Shown: positions 23,919 through 31,322 of the stretch, one piece after another
Numbering within the stretch: the stretch's first letter is position 1
Layout of the letters: each line of letters begins with the position of its first letter
NCBI GenBank assembly: GCA_051653625.1
Contig: JBOFWM010000023.1
Location: 1-31,322 of the forward strand
Direction of reading: 5' to 3'
From: SFDP01 sp051653625
Lineage (GTDB): Bacteria > Bacillota > Clostridia > Lachnospirales > Lachnospiraceae
DNA length: 31,322 nucleotides
Program-made: the position numbers and the translations under genes
Notes under the pieces: generated by a model
What the model saw: only the letters and a program-made list of their open reading frames with translations
Database searches by the model: none
What the model was told of the DNA's origin: nothing

Positions 23919-25364
23919 TTATATACTTAATTGTTCTACACTTCCTTCATTTGTGTATTCAATTACAAATGTCTTATCTTTGAAATTTGCACGTAAACTT
24001 GCTTTATGTTCTCCATTTTCTCTTACAATATGAAGCTCATTTTCACCCGATTTTACTAATTCAAATGAACCATCAAATGCTGGATGTGTATTACGGAATT
24101 CCATTAATTTTAGAAGTGATTTAACAACTGGTCTTTCTACTTCTGTTTCAATTTCTTCTAATGAATAATAATGTCTATTAATATTTCTTCCTACTTTTGT
24201 TTCTTCTAATAATTGTAAGTCATTTTTCCCTGCTAATAATCCAACATAGTATACTTGTGGAATTCCTGGTGCAAAAAATTGTGTCGCTCTTGCAAGAAGA
24301 TAAGCTGCATCTTCATCTCCTAACGCTGAATAGTACGAACAATTCACTTGATAGATATCTAAATTGTTGTATGCTGCTGTGTTATAAATTTTCTTCACAT
24401 TTGCACCGAATTTAAAAATATCTTCTTTTGTACGTTCAATTTCTTCATCTGGAAGCAAATCTTTTACATCCACTACTCCAATTCCATCATGTGTATCTAA
24501 CGTTGTAAATTGCTTTCTTGGACAGATTTCTAACCAATGATTTAAATAAGTTGTATTTCCATAATATAAGGCATTAATTAATAACATTGGAAGTGCAAAA
24601 TCATATACATAAAAGTCTTTCTCTTCAATTCGTTGTTGCATTGTATAATGTTCATGAATTTCTGGAAGTAACACAACACCATGTTGTTTGATAATTTCTT
24701 CACATTCATATAGAAAATCCCATACATCTGGCTCTATAAAAAAGCAACTTGTTCCTGCTTTTTTTGTAGCATATGCAAATGCATCTAAACGTATTAAAGC
24801 AGCACCATGCTTACAAAGTGTTGTCAAGTTATCTTTAATAAATTCTTTTGCAACATCGCTTTTACAATTGATATCAATTTGTTCTTCATCAAAAGTACAC
24901 CATACTTTTTCACTTGTTCCATCTGCAAATTGCGCATCTACATATGGAGCTCGTGGTTTTCTTTTATAAATTACATCTACTTCTGCTTCTGTTGGCTCTC
25001 CATTTTCCCAGAAATCTTTATATCTAATAAACAAATCTTTGTATTGTGATTCATCTTTTTTTTCTAAGAAGTCTTTATAATACTCACTTTGTGCAGAAAT
25101 ATGATTAATCATATAATCAAACATTAAATAATATTTTGATGATAATTTTTCAATATCACTCCAATCACCAAATGCTTCTTCTACCTTATGATAATCTACA
25201 GGTGCAAATCCACGATCTCCAGATGATGGGAAAAATGGCAACACATGTACACCTGCAATCGCATCCTTAAAATATTTGTCTAATACAAAATCTAAATCTT
25301 TCAAATTATTTCCTAATGAATCTGAGTATGTAATTAACATACATTTGTTTTCTAATTTTCTCAT
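23919..25364 (-). CDS. gtfA: Sucrose phosphorylase, GH13_18
   Basis: The enzyme splits sucrose with phosphate into glucose-1-phosphate and fructose, saving one ATP compared with hydrolysis. It has 481 residues, the size typical of streptococcal GtfA. The short subfamily hallmarks are present: HVLPFFPSSGDRGFAPVDY near 40-58, nucleophile Asp194 in IRLDAFAYATKK, acid/base Glu235 in LLPEIHEHY, and Asp293 in TLDTHDGIG. Sucrose-6'-phosphate phosphorylases are close relatives. An ABC importer rather than a PTS in this operon argues for unphosphorylated sucrose. It follows the second permease gene by 12 bases, with AAGGAG eight bases before the ATG. Confidence 0.92.
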   Translation of the reverse strand: MRKLENKCMLITYSDSLGNNLKDLDFVLDKYFKDAIAGVHVLPFFPSSGDRGFAPVDYHKVEEAFGDWSDIEKLSSKYYLMFDYMINHISAQSEYYKDFLEKKDESQYKDLFIRYKDFWENGEPTEAEVDVIYKRKPRAPYVDAQFADGTSEKVWCTFDEEQIDINCKSDVAKEFIKDNLTTLCKHGAALIRLDAFAYATKKAGTSCFFIEPDVWDFLYECEEIIKQHGVVLLPEIHEHYTMQQRIEEKDFYVYDFALPMLLINALYYGNTTYLNHWLEICPRKQFTTLDTHDGIGVVDVKDLLPDEEIERTKEDIFKFGANVKKIYNTAAYNNLDIYQVNCSYYSALGDEDAAYLLARATQFFAPGIPQVYYVGLLAGKNDLQLLEETKVGRNINRHYYSLEEIETEVERPVVKSLLKLMEFRNTHPAFDGSFELVKSGENELHIVRENGEHKASLRANFKDKTFVIEYTNEGSVEQLSI

Positions 25365-25376
25365 TTTTCTCTCTCC

Positions 25377-26240
25377 TTATGATTTTACTGCTCCAGCTAC
25401 TACACCACTAATAATTTGTTTTTGCAAGAATAAATATAATATTAAAATTGGTGATACAGTAAGAACTAACGCTGCCATAATCACACCATAATCTGCAGAG
25501 TATGTTCCATAAAATGTATACGTTGATAATGGCAATGTGTATAACTGTTTTCTTCCTAATACTAAAGAAGGTAATAAGTAGTCATTCCAAAACGCTAAAA
25601 CATTTAATATTACTAATGTCGATGTTGTAGGTTTAAGAAGTGGAAATACTATTTTAAAAAATGTTTGTGTTTTGCTACATCCATCTAAATATGCTGCCTC
25701 TTCTAATGACATTGGAATATTACTTTTTATAAATCCTTGATAAATAAATACAGACATACTCATTGCAAATCCTACGTGAAAAAACACAAGTGTTAATCTA
25801 TTATTTAATAATCCAAGTTGCGCTCCATAAATTGAAATAAGTGGAATCATAATTGCCTGAAACGGTATAATCATAGATGCTGCCATTAACGAAAAGAAAA
25901 TACCCGAAAATTTATTTTTTGCTCTTGTAAAATAATACGCCACCATTGATGAGAGGATTATTACAAATAAGGTACTTAATCCTGTTATAAAAAGTGAATT
26001 TCCAAATGCTTTCATAAACTCCATCTTTTCAAAAGCAGTAATAAAGTTTTCTATTGTATATCCTTTATCTGTGATAAATGAAAATGGACTTTTAATAATA
26101 TCTCTTTTTTGCTTAAATGAATTTAATAATATAAGGATAAATGGAACCATGTATGCAACAAACACAAGAATCATAGCTACAAATCCAGCAATAGTTGTTA
26201 TCTTTTTCTTTGTTCCGCCAACTGTATTTCTCTGCTTCAT
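25377..26240 (-). CDS. msmG: ABC sugar transporter permease, MsmG/MalG type
   Basis: This is one of two inner-membrane permeases of a CUT1 carbohydrate importer. The start at 26240 gives 287 residues beginning MKQRNTVGG. AGGAGG lies upstream and the ATG overlaps the TAA of the preceding permease gene as TAATG, indicating translational coupling. Hydrophobic segments begin at residue 17 (FVAMILVFVAYMVPFILILL), with about six in total. The cytoplasmic EAA loop SLEEAAYLDGCSKTQTFFKI, which docks the ATPase, is near 180-200. The ATPase itself is not encoded in the window. Confidence 0.92.
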   Translation of the reverse strand: MKQRNTVGGTKKKITTIAGFVAMILVFVAYMVPFILILLNSFKQKRDIIKSPFSFITDKGYTIENFITAFEKMEFMKAFGNSLFITGLSTLFVIILSSMVAYYFTRAKNKFSGIFFSLMAASMIIPFQAIMIPLISIYGAQLGLLNNRLTLVFFHVGFAMSMSVFIYQGFIKSNIPMSLEEAAYLDGCSKTQTFFKIVFPLLKPTTSTLVILNVLAFWNDYLLPSLVLGRKQLYTLPLSTYTFYGTYSADYGVIMAALVLTVSPILILYLFLQKQIISGVVAGAVKS

Positions 26241-27127
26241 TATGCTTCCACCTCCTTTTTCTTTCCTAAATAAATTTGTGCTCCACTGATACAAGCTACA
26301 AATATAAATAATACCAACGCTTCTGCTTGTCCAACTCCATAATTTCTAGACGTAAACGCTTTTTCATACACATGCATTGCTACGAGTCTTGTTGTTCCAT
26401 ATGGTTCTCCACCAGTCAGTGTTATATTTACATCATATACCATAAACGCTCTTGACAATGTTAAGAAAATACAAATAACAAAAGATGGTACCATTAATGG
26501 TAAAATTACACTTTTCATTTTTTGCGATCCTGTTGCACCATCAATGCTTGCTGCTTCTAATACATCTGTAGATAAACTAGTAAAACCAGCAACATAAATA
26601 ATCATCATATATCCTGATAATTGCCATACTGTTACAATTACTAATGACCAAAATGCTTTATTTGGATCCGAAAGCCATGAGGTAGAAAAAATCCCCCATC
26701 CTGTTGAAGCTCCTACATTTACAAGCACTCTCGAGAAAATAAATTGCCAAATAAAACCTAGTACAACTCCACCTATTAAATTAGGTGTAAAAAACCCTGT
26801 TCGAAAGAAGTTTTGTCCTTTCATTCCATTTGTTAATGCATATGCAAGAAAAAACGAAACAGCATTGACTAAGACAACTGAAAAAAATACGTACTTTAAT
26901 GTTAAAAACATGGATTGCCAAAAAGCTGTATCTTGAAATACTGCTAAGTAATTACTGATTCCAACCATATTTTTCACTTGTCTTACGCCATCCCAATCTG
27001 TAAGTGTGAGGTAAAACCCATATATAAAAGGAATGATTACAACTGCAAAAAAAATCATCACTCCCGGAAGTGCAAAAATACATAAGTTTTTTAATTTTTC
27101 TTTATTATTTCTTCCCATAGTTCCCAT
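26240..27127 (-). CDS. msmF: ABC sugar transporter permease, MsmF/MalF type
   Basis: This is the partner permease of the CUT1 importer, with 295 residues and about six membrane spans, the first being IFALPGVMIFFAVVIIPFIY near residue 18. The EAA loop DVLEAASIDGATGSQKMKSV is near 188-207. It pairs with the downstream permease (1-base overlap) and the upstream lipoprotein. AAAGGAAA precedes the ATG; a second ATG at codon 4 is possible. Substrates are inferred from the glycosidases in the operon: raffinose, sucrose, fructo-oligosaccharides and isomalto-oligosaccharides. Confidence 0.92.
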   Translation of the reverse strand: MGTMGRNNKEKLKNLCIFALPGVMIFFAVVIIPFIYGFYLTLTDWDGVRQVKNMVGISNYLAVFQDTAFWQSMFLTLKYVFFSVVLVNAVSFFLAYALTNGMKGQNFFRTGFFTPNLIGGVVLGFIWQFIFSRVLVNVGASTGWGIFSTSWLSDPNKAFWSLVIVTVWQLSGYMMIIYVAGFTSLSTDVLEAASIDGATGSQKMKSVILPLMVPSFVICIFLTLSRAFMVYDVNITLTGGEPYGTTRLVAMHVYEKAFTSRNYGVGQAEALVLFIFVACISGAQIYLGKKKEVEA

Positions 27128-27198
27128 GTTTTAAATTTCCTTTCCTTTTGGCTTTACCCCGCACATACTAGATCTATGCTACATCAGATCTTGCACAT

Positions 27199-28554
27199 TT
27201 ATTGTGCTTGTGATGCCCAATAGCTGTTTAATGATTCTGCTAATTCTTTGCTTGAGCTTTGTTTTGCAATATATTTTTGTAACGCTGCTCCCATTACACT
27301 CCAATGATCTCCTGGTGCAATGAATGAAGATGAAAATGTTTTTCCTTCTGACATTTTTTCTTTAATATCCATTCCTAAAGGATCAAGTGGATCAAAAGAA
27401 TTATTTGAAAATGCTGGAATAAGCGCTGCATTTTCTACTAACATTTTTTGACCGCTTTCTGTAAATACAATCCAGTTTAAGAATTCTTTTGCTGCATTTT
27501 GTTCTTGTTCTGTAGCTTGTACTTTATCAATCATTACTTGTTTTGATGCCGATGCTTGAATTCCATTGTTTGCAAAATCAGATGTATCATTTCCTAATAC
27601 AAATGGAAGGAAACCATATTCATCTGTTTTATCAGCTCCTGATTCTTCAAGATTTGGCCAAGCCCAACATCCGTTCGCCCAAATTGCTGCATCTCCATCT
27701 ACAAGATAAATTGGATCTTGTTCATATAACGCTCCTAATGGATCTTTTCCATTGATGTTATATTCCATTAATAAATCTAATGTATCTACAAATTGATTAA
27801 ATCTTTCATATTCAGCTGCATTTACACTTCCATCAGTTAATGCACTAATAATTTCTTTACTTCCTGCTGTAGTTCCATCATATGTGTCATAGATAAAACC
27901 TAATTGATGTGCACCTAGTGACCAATCTTCTTTAGAAAGTACAACTGGATTTTCCATACCTGCTGCTCTTAAATTTGATAATAATTCTGATAAAGAATCA
28001 TATGAGTTAATAGAATTTGGATCAAATTCTGTTCCTAATGCTTTCTCAATTGCTGCTTTATTGTAAATTAATCCTCTACCTTCTACACAGAATGGGAAGC
28101 TATACACGGAACCATCGATAGTCGTAATTTGTTCTTTTCCTTCTGCAACCCATGCTTCGTCTGATAAATCAAGTGCATATTCACTTGCTAATGCAAGAAT
28201 ATCTGTTGTATCTAACATTGCCATTGTAGGTGCTGTTCCCGAATTGTAAGCACTTGTTATTCTTGTATATGGTGATTCTCCTGACCCACATGCAATTATT
28301 TCTACACTAATTCCTGTTTCTTCTTTGAATTTATCTGCCATATCTTCTAATGCAGTTTGAATTTCTCCTTTAGAGTTCAAAAATGAAATTTGTACTCCTT
28401 CTAATCCTGTCGAAGTACCTTCTCCCTCTTGTGTGTTTTCTGTTTGTGTACTTGTACTTGAGTTACTCTCAGCACTTGTGTTTCCACATCCAATTAGCGT
28501 TCCTAGCGTTAACACTGATGCTAGACATAATGCCATTACTTTTTTCGCTTTCAT
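27199..28554 (-). CDS. msmE: ABC sugar transporter substrate-binding lipoprotein, MsmE type
   Basis: The extracellular binding protein captures oligosaccharides and delivers them to the permeases. The 451 residues begin with a lipoprotein signal peptide ending in the lipobox LIGC, with lipidated Cys23, followed by a Ser/Thr/Gln/Glu linker. The body belongs to family 1 solute-binding proteins (VQISFLNSKGEIQTALEDMA onward, FPFCVEGRGLIYNKAAIEKA near 149-168). AAGGAGG lies upstream of the ATG. It is the first gene of the operon. The 71-base gap before msmF is the longest in the transporter block and contains two AGATCT repeats (27170-27175, 27186-27191) that could form a small hairpin, a common way to leave more binding protein than permease. 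Confidence 0.93.
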   Translation of the reverse strand: MKAKKVMALCLASVLTLGTLIGCGNTSAESNSSTSTQTENTQEGEGTSTGLEGVQISFLNSKGEIQTALEDMADKFKEETGISVEIIACGSGESPYTRITSAYNSGTAPTMAMLDTTDILALASEYALDLSDEAWVAEGKEQITTIDGSVYSFPFCVEGRGLIYNKAAIEKALGTEFDPNSINSYDSLSELLSNLRAAGMENPVVLSKEDWSLGAHQLGFIYDTYDGTTAGSKEIISALTDGSVNAAEYERFNQFVDTLDLLMEYNINGKDPLGALYEQDPIYLVDGDAAIWANGCWAWPNLEESGADKTDEYGFLPFVLGNDTSDFANNGIQASASKQVMIDKVQATEQEQNAAKEFLNWIVFTESGQKMLVENAALIPAFSNNSFDPLDPLGMDIKEKMSEGKTFSSSFIAPGDHWSVMGAALQKYIAKQSSSKELAESLNSYWASQAQ

Positions 28555-28650
28555 TCATTATCCTCCTTGTTTTCAAAACTTTGCGACTTTGTATTACAAT
28601 TCGCTTAAACTCCATAACATTTATACAACTTTCTCTTTTGTTGTAATCCA

Positions 28651-28679
28651 AGAATATCACTGCCAATTTATTATGTCAA
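28651..28679 (-). promoter_or_regulatory. Main promoter of the sugar operon
   Basis: TTGACA (28679-28674) and TATTCT (28656-28651) are 17 bases apart on the minus strand. The -10 is extended (TGATATTCT). The -35 overlaps the palindrome at 28673-28690, so a repressor bound there would block RNA polymerase. Confidence 0.75.
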
Positions 28680-28690
28680 TCGGTTGACAT
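28673..28690. promoter_or_regulatory. LacI-type operator O1, overlapping the -35 box
   Basis: ATGTCAATCGGTTGACAT has perfect 7-base arms (ATGTCAA/TTGACAT) around a CG-centred core. Size, symmetry and central CG are typical of LacI-family operators, and the operon encodes such a regulator. Confidence 0.75.
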
Positions 28691-28762
28691 ACATTTCGTT
28701 AGATATATCTAAATTCTGCATTTCATTTTTGTGATATTTTGCTATTTAATTAGATTGTCAAC

Positions 28763-28780
28763 ATAACAATCGTTTGATAT
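28763..28780. promoter_or_regulatory. Possible second LacI-type operator O2
   Basis: ATAACAATCGTTTGATAT matches O1 at 14 of 18 positions, including CAATCG and TTGA around the centre. It lies 90 bases upstream of O1 (centre to centre), compatible with looping or cooperative binding. Confidence 0.5.
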
Positions 28781-28797
28781 ATTCTAGATGAATCCAT

Positions 28798-28840
28798 AAA
28801 AAAATTGATACTCTACAGCGAATTCCTTGTAGAGTATCAA
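28798..28840 (-). terminator. Intrinsic terminator of the iron alcohol dehydrogenase gene
   Basis: Arms at 28805-28817 and 28828-28840 are perfectly complementary over 13 bases (TTGATACTCTACA) with a 10-base loop. On the minus strand the stem is followed by seven T. It lies 30 bases after the gene's stop codon. Confidence 0.92.
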
Positions 28841-28869
28841 CCAATTTATACTTCTATATTCTTATTATT

Positions 28870-30087
28870 TTAAAAATCTACGCGTGTGTCATAATAACAA
28901 CATTTTAATAGTTTTTCCATTTCTTCTTGACTTGGTTGTCTAGGATTAGAACCTGTACAAGCATCGCCAATTGCATTTTTTGCTATTTCTGGAAGTCTTT
29001 CTAAAAATACTTCTTCTGGAACAAATCCTTGCTCTGTAGGATAACTATCTAATCCATACTGTTTGATACATTGTGGAATATTAAGTTTATCATTCATATC
29101 TCTTAAATAAGTAATTAATAATTCAACTTTTTCATCTAATGTTGTACCACCAAGTCCCATATAATCAACAATGTGTCCATATCGTTCTTTGGCTGTTTGA
29201 TTTTTTGCATTAAATTCAATCACTTTTGGTAAGTACATTGCATTTGCCGCTCCATGAATAATATGTGCATCATAATCTGCAAATGCTGCTCCTGTTTTAT
29301 GTGCCATTGAATGAACAATTCCTAAAAGTGCATTTGAAAATGCCATTCCAGCCAAACATTGTGCATTATGCATGCTTTCTCTTTTTGCCATATCGCCATT
29401 ATAAGAATCTACTAAATCACTTTGAATCATTTTAATTGCATGTAATGCAAGCGGATCCGTGTAATCACTATTTGCTGTAGAAACATATGCTTCTACTGCA
29501 TGTGTAATTGCATCCATTCCTGTATGTGCTACTAATTTTTGTGGCATTGTTTCAGCCAAATCAGGATCAACAATCGCAACATCTGGTGTAATTTCAAAAT
29601 CTGCAATTGGATATTTAATTCCTTTTTCATAATCTGTAATAATTGAAAATGCAGTTACTTCCGTTGCTGTTCCAGATGTGGAAGAAATTGCACAGAAATG
29701 TGCTTTTTTTCTAAGTCTTGGAAGCCCAAAAATTTTACACATATCTTCAAATGTTGATTCTGGATACTCATATTTAATCCACATCGCTTTCGCTGCATCA
29801 ATTGGAGATCCTCCGCCCATTGCAATGATCCAATCTGGTTCAAATTCAAGCATTGCTTGTGCACCTTTCATTACCGTTTCAACCGATGGGTCTGGTTCAA
29901 TCCCATCAATTATAGACACTTCCATTCCTGCTTCTTTTAGATAAGCTTCTGCTTTATCTAAAAATCCAAAGCGTTTCATTGATCCTCCACCAACACATAT
30001 CACAGCTTTTTTCCCTGTAAAAGATTTTAATGCTTCTAGAGCACCTTTTCCGTGATAAATATCACGAGGTAATGTAAATCTTGCCAT
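28870..30087 (-). CDS. Iron-containing alcohol dehydrogenase (group III)
   Basis: This is a cytoplasmic NAD(P)-dependent dehydrogenase that would reduce aldehydes to alcohols in fermentation. The start at 30087 gives 405 residues beginning MARFTLPRDIYHGKG; TGGAGGG lies eight bases upstream, and the longer reading has no such site. The nucleotide site includes MGGGSPIDAAKAMW. Iron ligands are visible in VAHTGMDAITHAVEAY (Asp and His), GIVHSMAHKTGA (His) and DAHIIHGAANA (His). The substrate cannot be fixed: butanol, ethanol or propanediol dehydrogenases of Clostridia all look similar. It has its own promoter, a candidate Rex box and a terminator, so it forms a single-gene unit. Confidence 0.92.
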   Translation of the reverse strand: MARFTLPRDIYHGKGALEALKSFTGKKAVICVGGGSMKRFGFLDKAEAYLKEAGMEVSIIDGIEPDPSVETVMKGAQAMLEFEPDWIIAMGGGSPIDAAKAMWIKYEYPESTFEDMCKIFGLPRLRKKAHFCAISSTSGTATEVTAFSIITDYEKGIKYPIADFEITPDVAIVDPDLAETMPQKLVAHTGMDAITHAVEAYVSTANSDYTDPLALHAIKMIQSDLVDSYNGDMAKRESMHNAQCLAGMAFSNALLGIVHSMAHKTGAAFADYDAHIIHGAANAMYLPKVIEFNAKNQTAKERYGHIVDYMGLGGTTLDEKVELLITYLRDMNDKLNIPQCIKQYGLDSYPTEQGFVPEEVFLERLPEIAKNAIGDACTGSNPRQPSQEEMEKLLKCCYYDTRVDF

Positions 30088-30133
30088 ACTAAATAACCCT
30101 CCATTTCTGCTAATCACATGTTCAAGTTCTTGA

Positions 30134-30151
30134 TTGATATTTTTTTAACAA
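30134..30151. promoter_or_regulatory. Candidate Rex (redox repressor) box
   Basis: TTGATATTTTTTTAACAA matches the Rex consensus TTGTTAA-N4-TTAACAA with one perfect half site (TTAACAA) and 5 of 7 in the other. It lies immediately downstream of the adh -10, where binding would block transcription. Rex commonly controls alcohol dehydrogenases in Clostridia. Confidence 0.5.
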
Positions 30152-30163
30152 AGCTTCATTTTA

Positions 30164-30191
30164 ATTATATCATGTTTACATTTTTTTTCAA
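30164..30191 (-). promoter_or_regulatory. Sigma-A promoter of the iron alcohol dehydrogenase gene
   Basis: TTGAAA (30191-30186) and TATAAT (30169-30164) are 16 bases apart on the minus strand, and the -10 is extended (TGATATAAT). The untranslated leader would be about 70 bases. Confidence 0.75.
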
Positions 30192-30225
30192 TAAAAAAGT
30201 TTTAAATTTCTATGAATATTTTAAG

Positions 30226-30272
30226 TAAAAAAGTACATGTTAAATCCAAAAATGCTAGATTTAACATGTACT
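30226..30272 (-). terminator. Intrinsic terminator of the 77-residue gene
   Basis: Arms at 30232-30246 and 30258-30272 are perfectly complementary over 15 bases (AGTACATGTTAAATC) with an 11-base loop. A run of T follows on the minus strand. It lies 5 bases beyond the stop codon. Confidence 0.92.
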
Positions 30273-30277
30273 CTTCC

Positions 30278-30511
30278 TTAATTACCCATCATGAAATTCA
30301 TTAATTTTGTGATGTCTTCCGCTTCATATGCAACAATTTCTAATTCCGCAATCGTTCCATCCGAAAATATATTTGCCATTGAAACATATTGAGATAATTT
30401 CGATTTTAAATTTAATCGATCTCCTTCTCCTGTAACCAACTCTACTTTTCCAACACAACTATCAATAACTTTAAAAAACTTTTCAATATCTTTAATATTA
30501 TGTACTTTCAT
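30278..30511 (-). CDS. Conserved-looking small protein of unknown function (77 residues)
   Basis: The protein begins MKVHNIKDIEKFFKVIDSCV and ends ITKLMNFMMGN. It has no signal peptide, cysteine cluster or membrane span. A predicted helix-strand-helix pattern with a charged middle (ELVTGEGDRLNLKSKLSQYV) suggests a small compact soluble domain. It resembles short hypothetical proteins I associate with Clostridia, but I cannot name a family or function. A good promoter, an AAAGGA ribosome site and a strong terminator make it a clear single-gene unit between the two dehydrogenases. Confidence 0.8.
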   Translation of the reverse strand: MKVHNIKDIEKFFKVIDSCVGKVELVTGEGDRLNLKSKLSQYVSMANIFSDGTIAELEIVAYEAEDITKLMNFMMGN

Positions 30512-30542
30512 TGTAATCGCCTTCCTTTCAATGTTTTATACA

Positions 30543-30571
30543 ATTATATCGTTTTTTTTTGATAGTTACAA
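30543..30571 (-). promoter_or_regulatory. Sigma-A promoter of the 77-residue gene
   Basis: TTGTAA (30571-30566) and TATAAT (30548-30543) are separated by 17 bases on the minus strand; the spacer contains a run of nine A. It lies 31 bases before the ATG. Confidence 0.75.
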
Positions 30572-30590
30572 TAGGGAAATCATTTGATTT

Positions 30591-31322
30591 TTATTTGACC
30601 TTAATTACGCCTTTTACAATTTCATTCTTATTAGATACACAAGATTGTAATGCATTTTGGATGTCATCAAGTTCGAAATAATTAGTAACTATGTTTTTTA
30701 CATCAATTTTTCCAGATGAGACAGCCTCTATTGCTGTTGGGTAAATATTTCTGTATCTAAATACTGTTTTAAATGTTAATTCTTTATCCAATGCTGTTCC
30801 TATTGGTAACGTCATTTCACCTGTTGCACTATACCCAACAAATACTACTGTAGCTCCTTTTCTTGCTGACTTAATAAGTTGTGCTGCAGTTATTTGTACA
30901 CCAGCAGTCTCAATTCCTAAATCATGGCCTCTTTGATTTGTAATTTCCATAATTCTCTGAATTGTATCCTCTTTTGCACCATTAATTACAACATCTGCAC
31001 CTAAAGTAAGTGCTTTTTTTAATCGTTCTTCTACAACATCTACAACAATTACCGTTGTAACTCCCATAGCTTTTAATGCTAATACTGTAACAAGACCTAT
31101 ACAACCTGCACCTGTAACAACTGCCGTTTGTCCAAGATGTGCATTTCCTTGTTTAGCAGCATGCATTCCAACTGCCAACGGTTCAATCAATGCCCCCTCT
31201 AAAGTCGAAACATTATCTGGTAACTTGAAACATAATTCTGCTTCATGTGCTACATATTCTTGAAATACTCCTTGTACAGGCGGCGTTGCAAAAAAGATAA
31301 CATCTTTACATAAGTTATAAAG
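30591..31322 (-). CDS. Zinc-type medium-chain dehydrogenase (sorbitol/xylitol dehydrogenase-like), N-terminus cut by window edge
   Basis: The frame is open from the right edge to a stop at 30591, giving 243 residues of the C-terminal two thirds. The first visible residues, LYNLCKDVIFFATPPVQGVF, are the structural-zinc-lobe end and substrate-region motif of polyol dehydrogenases. EGALIEPLAVGMHAAKQG follows, with the conserved Glu and Pro. The Rossmann nucleotide site is VVTGAGCIGLVTVLALKAMG, with an acidic residue after the second strand (VIVVDVVEERLKKA) favouring NAD(H). The catalytic-zinc Cys and His lie outside the window. Substrate is inferred only by family resemblance: sorbitol, xylitol or a similar polyol. 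No clear terminator was seen between this stop and the next promoter. Confidence 0.9.
   Translation of the reverse strand, partial: LYNLCKDVIFFATPPVQGVFQEYVAHEAELCFKLPDNVSTLEGALIEPLAVGMHAAKQGNAHLGQTAVVTGAGCIGLVTVLALKAMGVTTVIVVDVVEERLKKALTLGADVVINGAKEDTIQRIMEITNQRGHDLGIETAGVQITAAQLIKSARKGATVVFVGYSATGEMTLPIGTALDKELTFKTVFRYRNIYPTAIEAVSSGKIDVKNIVTNYFELDDIQNALQSCVSNKNEIVKGVIKVK

Larger units (their letters stand above)
28555..28869. other. Intergenic control region between adh and msmE
   Basis: This 315-base stretch has no convincing gene. From right to left it holds the adh terminator, operator O2, an AT-rich spacer, operator O1 with the main promoter, and an untranslated leader of about 90 bases with a strong ribosome site (AAGGAGGA). 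A 65-codon minus-strand frame at 28469-28666 overlaps the leader and msmE and is not considered real. Confidence 0.7.

Noticed and set aside
27164..27170. CATACTA on the plus strand, as in sigma-G promoters
   Set aside because: No TGnATA-like -35 lies 17-18 bases upstream and no plus-strand gene follows. It shows that the 7-base element alone is not evidence in AT-rich DNA.
28594..28609. AAGCGAATT in the msmE leader, considered as a catabolite-responsive (cre) site
   Set aside because: Only the core fits; the flanking TG and CA of the cre consensus are missing, so I do not call it.
28469..28666. 65-codon minus-strand frame ahead of msmE
   Set aside because: It overlaps the msmE signal peptide region in another frame and spans the promoter; no ribosome site supports it.
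1..31322. CRISPR arrays, tRNA or rRNA genes, transposases, integrases and phage genes
   Set aside because: None was found: no regularly spaced direct repeats, no tRNA-like sequences recognised by eye, and no mobile-element proteins among the supported genes.

Overview
The window is AT-rich DNA from a motile, apparently spore-forming, anaerobic Firmicute. The gene content points to Clostridia, most likely Lachnospiraceae: tandem flgK copies beside flgM and flgN, a superoxide reductase, CarD, a DUF4914 protein, an ABC-type multiple-sugar locus and sigma-G-like promoters. No rRNA, tRNA, CRISPR array, phage gene or insertion sequence was seen. Almost every gene is on the minus strand. Only a ferritin-like gene and one very small gene are on the plus strand. 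Genus and species cannot be fixed from this sequence.

Layout in window order. 1-5084: late flagellar operon flgM-flgN-flgK-flgK-flgL, read leftwards, with flgL running off the left edge. A sigma-28-like promoter is embedded in a long inverted repeat just upstream of flgM. 5189-11945: six-gene polyamine operon, transcribed speA-speE-carboxyspermidine dehydrogenase-carboxyspermidine decarboxylase-aguA-aguB. It predicts arginine to agmatine to N-carbamoylputrescine to putrescine, then spermidine through carboxyspermidine. A spermidine synthase is also present, but no S-adenosylmethionine decarboxylase. 12038-14364: a block of small genes comprising a ferritin-like di-iron protein with an internal Cys knuckle, CarD, a 13-cysteine protein, a class-II superoxide reductase and a 53-residue plus-strand gene. 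The ferritin-like gene has a sigma-G consensus promoter, and two neighbours have weaker candidates. 14376-16250: a DUF4914 protein related to PEP carboxykinase, behind a textbook sigma-A promoter. 16407-28554: a nine-gene msm-like operon, transcribed binding protein-permease-permease-sucrose phosphorylase-GH32-LacI regulator-fructokinase-GH13-alpha-galactosidase. 28870-31322: an iron-dependent alcohol dehydrogenase with a candidate Rex box, a 77-residue unknown protein, and a zinc-type polyol dehydrogenase running off the right edge.

The sugar operon reads as a raffinose, sucrose and fructo-oligosaccharide pathway. The ABC importer brings in oligosaccharides and the alpha-galactosidase removes galactose. 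Sucrose is then phosphorolysed to glucose-1-phosphate plus fructose, GH32 trims beta-fructosides, fructokinase phosphorylates fructose, and the GH13 enzyme handles alpha-1,6-glucosides. The LacI-family repressor encoded inside the operon probably acts at two related palindromes upstream; one overlaps the -35 box. No ABC ATPase is in the window, so a shared MsmK-type ATPase elsewhere is likely.

Most of the window is well-understood biology. The least explained parts are the 12.0-14.4 kb block, the hairpin and promoter overlap before flgM, the presence of speE without speD, and the DUF4914 protein.
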